Source: Lachancea mirantina (taxonomy: Eukaryota > Ascomycota > Saccharomycetes > Saccharomycetales > Saccharomycetaceae). Taken from it: DNA of 64,000 nt. The notes below the pieces were generated by a model that saw only the letters and a list, made by a program, of their open reading frames with translations, did not search any database and was not told where the DNA came from. Made by a program: the position numbers and the translations under genes. Shown here in pieces: positions 55,380 to 64,000 of the stretch. The DNA is taken from assembly GCA_900074745.1 (NCBI GenBank), contig LT598469.1, positions 1-64,000 on the forward strand, read 5' to 3'. The number at the start of each line of letters is the position of its first letter. The first letter of the stretch is position 1.

Positions 55380-57293
55380 ATGGTCAAAGTACGATATAGG
55401 TCTCGTGCCAATAGGATATATGGTGAAGAGATTGCAAAGAAAACCGAGAAGAGGTCGAAGAAAGGATGCTTAACTTGCCGTCAAAGAAGGAAGAAATGCG
55501 ATGAGGTAAAACCTCGATGTACAGGTTGTGCTAGAAATTTTCTGGCATGTCGTTGGCCTGTTGAGAGTGGTGTGGAGCGTACGAGTGACGATGGTGAATC
55601 GCTTGGTGCGAATGATTTGACTTTTGTCCGTGTTTTCGATGATGAGATACAAATGTCGAAACGATCAGTAACAATGATGGATACGTCGACAAGTCAGTGT
55701 GAAAGCATTTGCGGAAAACTTAAAGATTCTGCACAGTTCGTGGAGCCTGAAACTAAGGAACACAATCCGGAGCCGATTAAAGAACCTCTGGACCTGCAAA
55801 TCGAGCCGTACCGGTTTTTGGAAGGTGGTCTTCTTGCGGATATCACTTTTACAAGGAGGGACACTCCCGACGTGCCGACGACGCAGGAACAGTCTGCTCT
55901 GGACCCAAAAGAAGTGTTTCGGTCGAATTACAGTTTCTTGGACGATGTCAAGAACTCTGCGACGCTTCGGTACCAAGGAATCATCGAAAAACTGGAATCC
56001 GGCGGGGCGCTGGATTCGAGCATGGACCAAAACGACGAGGCGTTTTTATTCTACGTGTGCATTAGAAAGTTCATCCCGAAGCTGGGCCCGCAAGATACGC
56101 ACCCGCTGCTGACAACATGTGCAACGTTCATCCCGCAGGTCGAAAACAACGCCATCATGAAGGAAGTGTTTTTATGCTGCGGCGCCACGTATTTGGAATG
56201 GTTCGACAGGCCGCGGTACTCGACGCTCTCGAAGGAGCTGTACGACAATTGCCAGATGCTGATAGACAAGTACTTGAGCGAGAATGCGCTGCGAGGAGTG
56301 GAATTGTGGCTTCTAGCGTCGTTCCAGCTGATGTGCTTGCGCAACAAAAGCACGTTTCTGGGCTGCGTCGACGAATGCGTCAAGTGTCTGTCTCGGTCGT
56401 ACGTGATCATCAAGAACACCTATTTTGAGAGCCAGAAACGCCGCTCGAGTGCCGCGATCATGTTCCAGAATCTGGTGTACACGATTGAGAACGAATTCAT
56501 GGGCGACCCGGCGCAGGACCGGTTGAAACGCGAGTTGGTGCTACAGCCGCACGAAAGAATGTACATCGAGAGCTTCATCTACAACTACTCGGTCGCGATT
56601 CTGTTTGCGACGGACGTCTCGCGGCTGCCGAGCCCGTTCGATATCTTCAAAGAGCTGAGTCACGTGCTCAAGTGTCCCCTGTACCACTGCGAGTTCGAGT
56701 GGATGAACAACCCGGTTTTGGGCTCTGCGCTCGACGCGTTCGAGATCCTCGCAAAGGCCTCGTACATAGCGCGCATGCCGATGCCGCTGCAGCCGGGGTC
56801 CGTTTGGATGCAGCGGGCGCGGCAGCTGCGAACCACGTGCCTGTTCTACACGAACCCGGTTCTGCCGCCGCAGGCGGCCCGGTCGAGCGCGCAGAAGCTG
56901 GAGACCGCGAAACTGAACTCGCTGGTGGCCAAGATCGTCACCAAATCGACCTACTTGCTGGTGTCCAAGGTGATAGACTACGAAAAGCTCGAGGCACGTG
57001 ACCCCGCCGTCCACGACACCCTGCGCGAGATCTTGGCCGCGTTTGCGCAGATCCCGCTGACCAGCAGCATCTGGGGCATTTTGCCGTGGTCGCTCGTCGT
57101 GGCGGGCTGTTTCGCGACTACGATCGCGGACCGGGCCGCGGTGCTACGCTACACCGTGAACTTCGGCGAGAGCTTCCACAACCAGAGCTTCATCAAGATG
57201 CGCCGGTTCTTGGAGCGCGTGTGGGGCGACGAAGAGCAGAATTGCCTGCAGTTGCTGTTCGATCGGCGGGAACTGTCGCAGGTGGTGCCGTAG
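55380..57293 (+). CDS. Zn2Cys6 transcription factor, UGA3-like architecture
   Basis: 637 residues. The binuclear zinc cluster has Cys at 30, 33, 40, 47, 50 and 57 (GCLTCRQRRKKC..RCTGCARNFLAC), preceded by a basic stretch RSRANRIYGEEIAKKTEKRS. The remaining ~550 residues are a fungal regulatory domain (Fungal_trans_2 type), with FLFYVCIRKFIPKLGPQDTH and a C-terminal MRRFLERVWGDEEQN that recalls the end of Uga3-type factors. The target is unknown and I do not assign an orthologue. Codon third positions change from mixed in the first third to very GC-rich from about 56.0 kb on, where the local GC island begins. Convergent with the C2H2 gene. Confidence 0.85.
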   Translation: MVKVRYRSRANRIYGEEIAKKTEKRSKKGCLTCRQRRKKCDEVKPRCTGCARNFLACRWPVESGVERTSDDGESLGANDLTFVRVFDDEIQMSKRSVTMMDTSTSQCESICGKLKDSAQFVEPETKEHNPEPIKEPLDLQIEPYRFLEGGLLADITFTRRDTPDVPTTQEQSALDPKEVFRSNYSFLDDVKNSATLRYQGIIEKLESGGALDSSMDQNDEAFLFYVCIRKFIPKLGPQDTHPLLTTCATFIPQVENNAIMKEVFLCCGATYLEWFDRPRYSTLSKELYDNCQMLIDKYLSENALRGVELWLLASFQLMCLRNKSTFLGCVDECVKCLSRSYVIIKNTYFESQKRRSSAAIMFQNLVYTIENEFMGDPAQDRLKRELVLQPHERMYIESFIYNYSVAILFATDVSRLPSPFDIFKELSHVLKCPLYHCEFEWMNNPVLGSALDAFEILAKASYIARMPMPLQPGSVWMQRARQLRTTCLFYTNPVLPPQAARSSAQKLETAKLNSLVAKIVTKSTYLLVSKVIDYEKLEARDPAVHDTLREILAAFAQIPLTSSIWGILPWSLVVAGCFATTIADRAAVLRYTVNFGESFHNQSFIKMRRFLERVWGDEEQNCLQLLFDRRELSQVVP

Positions 57294-57553
57294 ACGTTGC
57301 TACGGGTTGCATACCGGCCTACTCCGCGTTGCCTGCGTGCCTGCGCAGGGGCTCTGCATTGCTTACGTCACCCGCCACATCTGTACCGCGGCCCGCGGAA
57401 CGCGTATCCAGTTATCGCCGCCTCTTCCGTCTCACCCCTCGGGGTATGTCTTGCGATTACGTAATTACATTCGTATACGACGGCAGCGCCAGCGCTGGTG
57501 GGGGGAGCACGACGGGAGCACGACGAGAGCAACGCGAAAGGGGCCGCTCGGCG

Positions 57554-59041
<1,488 letters not shown>

Positions 59042-59180
59042 TTAGGGGGCCGGCTGGGTCGCAAAGAAATTGGTGTCCGGGTTGGATCCGGGTAACCGGC
59101 GTCCTGCTTGGTCGCCGCTAATTGGCGCCCGCTTGGCTGAGCGCAGTGGGCCTGGGCGGTAAACAGCGGCCAACAAGCAC

Positions 59181-59187
59181 AACCAGC
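59181..59187 (+). promoter_or_regulatory. Ace2/Swi5-type site upstream of DSE4
   Basis: AACCAGC fits the Ace2/Swi5 consensus RRCCAGC and lies about 170 bp before the start. S. cerevisiae DSE4 is expressed in daughter cells through Ace2. Confidence 0.5.
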
Positions 59188-59352
59188 GCGGTTCCGCAGC
59201 ATCAATATACGGACAGTGCGTTTCAGGTGCGCACTATATAAGCGTGTTCTGTCTAGTGTTTGAAGTGTCGAGAACGCTGATCCAGGCCTGTAACCGCTGC
59301 AAACAGCTTCAGCGCAAACTCCAGCCTTCCAGCTTTCGTCCTTACTTCTCCC

Positions 59353-62300
59353 ATGCTGAGAAACCTCGTGATAGCGCTGGGCGCTGTGGCGCAGATCGCG
59401 CCGCACGTGCACGCGGCCTTCTACGCCAACGCCTCTGACGTGGTGCGCGAGACGGACTCGCTGCTCCACCTGAACACCACGACCGTCGAGATCGGCGAAG
59501 TGTACGTCGAGCTCGGTCGCCCTGTACGAGTGTCGGCGACGGAGCCGTACACGGTGAGCGGGGCTTCCGCGGCTGCTTCCGCGGCTGCTTCCGCGGCTGC
59601 TTCCGCGGCTGCTTCCGCGGACCCGCCTCTGCCAGACGGGTCTGCGACAACGTCAGACGCGTTCTGGGCCCCCCAGGCGCCCTCGGCTCGCCCCAGCGGG
59701 CCAGCCGCGTCGGCGGCTTCCGCGGCTTCGCCTGTCTCGGCGGCAACGCCCGTCACGCCCGTTACAAACCTCCTACCAAGCACCGCCTCGACCTCGACTA
59801 GCGTCGTTTTCTCGGCTCCACCGTCGGTCGCCACGTCGCAGTCCCAAACCGGCTCCTACGTGACCGCGATTTCGTCCAGGTCCGAACAGCCGCTCGTGAC
59901 CCAATCCTTGAGCTCGAGCGCGCTGTCAACCTCGATCGTTGTTTCGTCCCTGACGGGTCCTCGCACCATTTCCACGCCGACTTCCGTCGCGGCCATGGCC
60001 ACGTCGCCCTCTTCTCCCGCCAGCGGCACACTGCACACCACTACCATGGTCTCGGCCATCACATCCGTGAGCGGCAACATCACAGTTCTATCGTCCACGT
60101 CGGTGACCGCTACTTACACGTTGCACGCCAGCTCCGGCAACAGCAGCTCCGGCACTACCAGCGAATCGGTATCGACAAATGTCGCGAGCACTGCTTTGTC
60201 CTCCTCGGCGCCCTCCTCCTCGGCGTCCACCCCCACCGTCTCTCTTATCCAGGTCACTCCCTCCACGGTCCGCCTCTTCGACTCCATTGACACACAGGAA
60301 CCACCCACCGTGTACAGCAGAAACGCAAACCCAATGGAATTGGCCGCGGGCGTCTCCAACAACGGCTCTCCTTACGAAACTAACAAGTTCTACACCAACC
60401 TAATGGTCGGCGACCAATCTAGCGCCGCATTTGTCTATCCCTACTCTGTCTGGAAGTACCATTCCCCCTCCGTTTACGGTTTCGCAGTGTCTCATAGCAC
60501 CGAGTCCCAGTACAGTTTCGGAAATTACGATTCCTCCGGTAACTCGGAATACCTCGTCAACCCACTGGGCATTGCTTCACTCGTTTACTCGGCAAAATCC
60601 TTTGGCTCGTCAAATTTCAACATGTATGTGAGCAATATGACCGTTTCGTCTTGCGAAGTCTCCATCAATGACGGGTCTGCCAGTAACACTCTTTTGTTAC
60701 CTCTGGTGCAGGGAATGGGTTTTGTCACCGGTGTTTACTATGGTTCGCTCGTGCCCGTCATCTCGACCTCCGCGGCCATCCTATCCATCGACGCTACTTC
60801 TTCTGATTTACTCGCGCAAGGTATCTTGAAATACAGAGTCAGCTTGAACACTGGTGCTACATGGCTGCTCTACGTTACCGTCCCCGACGGTTATTCGACG
60901 AACTCTTTCCAATTATCGTTCTCTGGATCAAATCAAATTGTTGGAAATGTCGCCCTGGATGGCTTGATTATTCAATCTGCCGTTGCGCCCGACGAGGAGG
61001 CTTTGGAAGTTTACTACGATTACGCTGCCGGAATGTATGCCACTTCCTACACATTGGCGGGTACCTCTGATGGAGAAACCGCCTCGTACGAGTTTCAGTA
61101 CTCTACCAGTGGTCGTTCCGCGTCAGGAAAGACCATGCTTTTCGCACTACCACACCAAACGCCCGCTTTCACATCCGATACACAGGCCGCTTTGACCGGA
61201 ATCACTTTGCAATCGACCACTAAGGGTACAATGCAGGGTCTTTTGACCAACACTTTGTCCTTTACGGAAACTATCAATACCGAAATTGGCTGGCTTCCTT
61301 GGTCATCACAGCTTGGTTCAACAGGGTTGTCCTACAGTGCAGATCAATTGGACCAACTTTCCAAAGTCGCCAATGGAGAACTGAACATCAACGTTTGGGA
61401 TTCTGTCTCGGGCCTAAACACTTACTATCTGGGTAAAGTCATCGACAAATATGCTTACATTTTACTGACAGTTCAAGAAATCTTGCAGGACCAAGGCGTC
61501 GCAAAGGCTGCGTTAGAAAACTTACAGGACGCATTCGATCACTTGTTTTTGAACCAACAGCTTTATCCACTCTACTATGACACCAAATTTGGCGGTGTCG
61601 TTTCTTCCGGTGACTGGGCTTCCACCGCGACTGGCTACGACTTCGGCAACACCTATTACAATGACCACCACTTCCACTACGGCTACATTGTGCATGCGGC
61701 GGCGGCTGTCGGTTACGTAGACGCCCAGCTCGGCGGTACGTGGGCCCGCGACCACAAGGACTGGGTCAATGCGCTAATCCGAGACGTGGCTAACCCTAGT
61801 GCTGACGACACGTATTTCCCAGTATCAAGAATGTTTGACTGGTTCAACGGTCACTCGTGGGCCGCGGGTCTGTTTGCCAACCCTAACGGTAAAAACCAAG
61901 AATCCTCGTCCGAAGACTACAATTTCGCGTACGGCATGAAGATGTGGGGCGCTGTCATCGGCGATGCCTCGATGGAGCGTCGCGCAGACGTGATGATCGC
62001 CATCATGAAGAGATCTATGAACGATTACTATCTGTATTCCGATGACAACACCGTGGAACCTGCCCAAATTATTGGAAACAAAGTCGCGGGCATTCTCTTC
62101 GACAATATAATAGACTACACTACTTACTTTGGCACCAACACCGAGTACAAGAACGGTATCCACATGCTACCGATTACGCCAGTCTCCTCCGAAATTCGTG
62201 GGCCTACATTTGTCGGTCAGGAGTGGAACGAGAAGATAGCTGGCATAATCGACAACGTCCAAGGGGGCTGGAAGGGTCTCTTGCTGCTCAACAAGGCACT

Positions 62301-62433
62301 TTTCGACCCAGCAAGCTCCTACGAGGCCTTTTCCGCGGAAGACTTCGACACCTCGTATCTAGACAATGGCATGTCCCTCACGTGGTCGCTTGCCTTTTCG
62401 GGAGGCTTGGCCAACTCGCTGGGTCTATTGTGA
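59353..62433 (+). CDS. DSE4: secreted endo-1,3-beta-glucanase of family GH81 (DSE4/ENG1)
   Basis: 1026 residues (1117 in S. cerevisiae). Eng1/Dse4 hydrolyses 1,3-beta-glucan in the septum to free the daughter cell. A signal peptide of about 21 residues ([21 protein letters not shown]) is followed by a Ser/Thr/Ala-rich stalk to about residue 300, likely O-mannosylated, which contains a perfect ASAA tandem repeat. The GH81 domain fills the rest: [12 protein letters not shown] and [19 protein letters not shown] at its start, then [29 protein letters not shown] and [19 protein letters not shown], the last holding the conserved Glu residues of the active site. No GPI signal at the end. The 5' third is GC-rich, the catalytic part is not. 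Confidence 0.94.
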   Translation: MLRNLVIALGAVAQIAPHVHAAFYANASDVVRETDSLLHLNTTTVEIGEVYVELGRPVRVSATEPYTVSGASAAASAAASAAASAAASADPPLPDGSATTSDAFWAPQAPSARPSGPAASAASAASPVSAATPVTPVTNLLPSTASTSTSVVFSAPPSVATSQSQTGSYVTAISSRSEQPLVTQSLSSSALSTSIVVSSLTGPRTISTPTSVAAMATSPSSPASGTLHTTTMVSAITSVSGNITVLSSTSVTATYTLHASSGNSSSGTTSESVSTNVASTALSSSAPSSSASTPTVSLIQVTPSTVRLFDSIDTQEPPTVYSRNANPMELAAGVSNNGSPYETNKFYTNLMVGDQSSAAFVYPYSVWKYHSPSVYGFAVSHSTESQYSFGNYDSSGNSEYLVNPLGIASLVYSAKSFGSSNFNMYVSNMTVSSCEVSINDGSASNTLLLPLVQGMGFVTGVYYGSLVPVISTSAAILSIDATSSDLLAQGILKYRVSLNTGATWLLYVTVPDGYSTNSFQLSFSGSNQIVGNVALDGLIIQSAVAPDEEALEVYYDYAAGMYATSYTLAGTSDGETASYEFQYSTSGRSASGKTMLFALPHQTPAFTSDTQAALTGITLQSTTKGTMQGLLTNTLSFTETINTEIGWLPWSSQLGSTGLSYSADQLDQLSKVANGELNINVWDSVSGLNTYYLGKVIDKYAYILLTVQEILQDQGVAKAALENLQDAFDHLFLNQQLYPLYYDTKFGGVVSSGDWASTATGYDFGNTYYNDHHFHYGYIVHAAAAVGYVDAQLGGTWARDHKDWVNALIRDVANPSADDTYFPVSRMFDWFNGHSWAAGLFANPNGKNQESSSEDYNFAYGMKMWGAVIGDASMERRADVMIAIMKRSMNDYYLYSDDNTVEPAQIIGNKVAGILFDNIIDYTTYFGTNTEYKNGIHMLPITPVSSEIRGPTFVGQEWNEKIAGIIDNVQGGWKGLLLLNKALFDPASSYEAFSAEDFDTSYLDNGMSLTWSLAFSGGLANSLGLL
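59563..59620 (+). repeat. 12-bp coding minisatellite in DSE4, about five copies
   Basis: GCTTCCGCGGCT is repeated four times perfectly, with a fifth copy matching over ten bases. It encodes an Ala-Ser-Ala-Ala series in the stalk. The copy number is likely to vary between strains. Confidence 0.9.
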
Positions 62434-63483
62434 TTATGAACCGAACAAACAAACAGACACACGCACACACAATGCTACAACCGCTTGCATACGACGACAG
62501 GCGTCGTCACCGTCACTTTATAGAGAGGATCTGCTCTGATCCGCCATGATTTCTCATATGTACTTACCGTATACGTTTGGCCAGCGATCCAAACCATTTG
62601 TATCCATAAACGCTTTTGTTATGATCTGCTCTGAAGAAAACCGTCATAATTACATTCGTAGGAACAGCCGGCGCTACGAGCAACCTTAGCTAGCCTCGGT
62701 TTATCGTCGGTTTGCGCAGTGCGATTGTTGATAAACACCTAGATATGTCGACGTAACCATTCGAAGTGCCAGACGATAAGGCAGCTCGAAGGCACATACA
62801 GGCACATACAGGCAAGTCATATCCCGAGAGATGCTGCAACCTCAGGCCCCACGTTCCGAAAATCTTCGCCCCTGAGCGGCATCTCCACATAGCAATGGAA
62901 ACTTTCATTTCTTTTCTCGGCCATAAGCGCAAAAACGGGCCGGCGTTAGGCACACAATATAGGCACTATCTAGGCAATTAATAAGGCACATATAGGCACT
63001 ATCTAGGCACAAGAAGCGGTTTCCAGGTACGACGTTGCGCCAATTCCTACAGCTTCTGGTTATGACCCTACATTATCTACATTTACGTCTTCCCTTTCCA
63101 ATAGTGCAGTCAATCAAAGGCAATCGGCAGACGGTAAGCGTGCAGCTCTTCCTGATCTCAAAAGCCACATTAGCAGTATTTCGCACGCAAAAAAAAGGCC
63201 AGCTTTTAGATCATATATACGGCGTCTGCCTAGTTTCAAGCCAATCCGGTCACCGGTTGTCTTAGGAGAGTGCGTCATTCTTGACTGTTACCCCCGCGTC
63301 AACCGACATGTACACAGGAAAAATGCACCGGATGAACAGAAAACAGGCACTGCTGGGCAAAAGTGTAGAAAGAATTTGCTGTGTGGTGTTCGGTCAAACC
63401 GCAGTAAGTAGGAATTTGGGAAAATAATCTTGAGTTCAGGTTTTTGTAGTCTAGGTGTTTAACGAGACCAGAACTGCGTTGAT
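62434..63483. other. intergenic with GGCAC repeats, upstream of the TPR gene
   Basis: About 1.05 kb. GACGAC..GTCGTC near 62492-62508 is a possible terminator hairpin of DSE4. The GGCAC-type repeats at 62787-63010 are listed separately. Short open frames have no features. Confidence 0.45.
62787..63010 (+). repeat. cluster of AGGCAC motifs with a perfect 20-bp direct repeat
   Basis: AGGCA[CA] occurs repeatedly: as a tandem (AGGCACATAC units) at about 62788-62816, and again at 62947-63010. ATATAGGCACTATCTAGGCA is present twice without change, at 62957-62976 and 62990-63009. The cluster lies 470-700 bp before the TPR gene. Confidence 0.8.
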
Positions 63484-64000
63484 ATGGCTACTGGTAAGCG
63501 TGTTAGACAGAATAAGCGGCGCGATTCCAAGAGCTTGGGCAAGAATCTCGTGCGCGGTGTGCCAGGCGCGGAAGACGGCAGTCGAGCGTTGCAAAGCTTC
63601 GAGGGAGCATTAGGAGAGTCGTATGCGATATGTGGACGGATAGCTTGGACGATGGGGCTTAATAAGGCCGCGATCGAACATTTTAGAAGGGCAGTCGAGA
63701 AACTTCCAGGTGATGTGACGGTTTTGATTGCGCTTGCACGAGCAGTGGGCCAAGAGGGCGGGAATGAACAATCGGCGTTGAACGTACTTCTAGAATCGCC
63801 GCTGGCACGTCAGGAAGCTCTTGACTATCGCATATGGCTCCAAATGGCAGAGTCTTATTATAAGCTACAGCGCGCTGACGAAGCACTCTACGCCAACGCA
63901 AAAGCCATCGAGACCCTCGAAGCGCAGAAACGAACCGATGCACAGGCCGCGATTTTACAATCGCGCATCATGCTGTTGAAATCTGATGAAAACCCAGAAC
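63484..64000 (+). CDS. TPR-repeat protein, 5' part only, weakly Cyc8-like
   Basis: The ATG at 63484 opens a frame that runs off the window after about 172 codons. It begins with a basic stretch MATGKRVRQNKRRDSKSLGK, a possible nuclear signal, and then shows helical TPR-type repeats from about residue 45: SYAICGRIAWTMGLNKAAIE..AVEKLPGD, and RIWLQMAESYYKLQRADEAL..AIETL. Spacing of Trp/Leu, Gly/Ala and Ala positions fits TPR. The first repeats loosely resemble those of the corepressor Cyc8/Ssn6 (AETWLSIASLAETLGDGDRA), but without its Gln-rich start. I do not recognise a direct orthologue; other TPR proteins remain possible. Confidence 0.7.
   Translation, partial: MATGKRVRQNKRRDSKSLGKNLVRGVPGAEDGSRALQSFEGALGESYAICGRIAWTMGLNKAAIEHFRRAVEKLPGDVTVLIALARAVGQEGGNEQSALNVLLESPLARQEALDYRIWLQMAESYYKLQRADEALYANAKAIETLEAQKRTDAQAAILQSRIMLLKSDENPE

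Overview
The window is nuclear DNA of a budding yeast of the family Saccharomycetaceae. The evidence is GTATGT/TACTAAC-type introns, split tRNA-Leu genes, compact single-exon genes, and a long list of proteins that match Saccharomyces cerevisiae families over their whole length. Gene order indicates a lineage that did not pass through the whole-genome duplication: genes that S. cerevisiae keeps on two separate chromosomes are interleaved here on one, and duplicate pairs such as RPL15A/B and ADE16/17 appear once. Lachancea, Kluyveromyces, Torulaspora and Zygosaccharomyces are all possible. The moderate-to-high GC makes Lachancea my preferred guess, but this is inference.

Layout. Positions 1-2.3 kb are gene-poor: an unrecognised coding relic or 3' tail, then a split tRNA-Leu(UAG). 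Positions 2.3-34.3 kb are an ancestral block mixing the YMR119-YMR129 and YLR028-YLR034 orders: POM152, SMF3, RSC58, ECM16, RAD5, DLT1, STO1, EPO1, PKR1, two small Ser-rich proteins with hydrophobic C-termini, RPL15, ADE16/17 and ASI1. Two tRNA genes (Leu-CAA, Asn-GUU) separate it from a second block at 36-46.1 kb that mixes YMR253-258 and YOL053-054: ROY1, PET111, PSH1, COX7, AIM39, a YMR253C-type transporter and GFD1. At 46.2-50.8 kb an amidase and a HOL1-type MFS transporter are divergently transcribed from a promoter rich in GATA sites. CDC34, SLM4 and DBF4 (51.2-55.1 kb) interleave YDR05x and YBR077. From about 56 to 60.3 kb the DNA becomes very GC-rich across a Zn2Cys6 regulator, a C2H2 protein and the 5' part of a DSE4/ENG1 glucanase. 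The window ends inside a TPR-repeat gene.

Three genes (RSC58, STO1, PSH1) need a short 5' exon joined by an intron to make sense. In each of them the first start codon of the long reading frame is not the true start.

Regulatory signals fit the genes they precede: PAC and RRPE before ECM16, an Aft box before SMF3, TGACTC before ADE16/17, a CCAAT box before COX7, MCB/SCB-like sites before DBF4, Ace2-type sites before DSE4, and GATA sites between the amidase and the transporter. The most striking regulatory observation is a 19-codon upstream frame that ends on the start codon of the HOL1-type transporter (ATGA overlap). The window is mostly ordinary housekeeping DNA; I found no clearly new multi-gene system. 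The amidase/transporter pair with its repeat-bearing promoter and uORF, the GC island with its 10- and 12-bp repeats, and the divergent TPR gene deserve the closest look.
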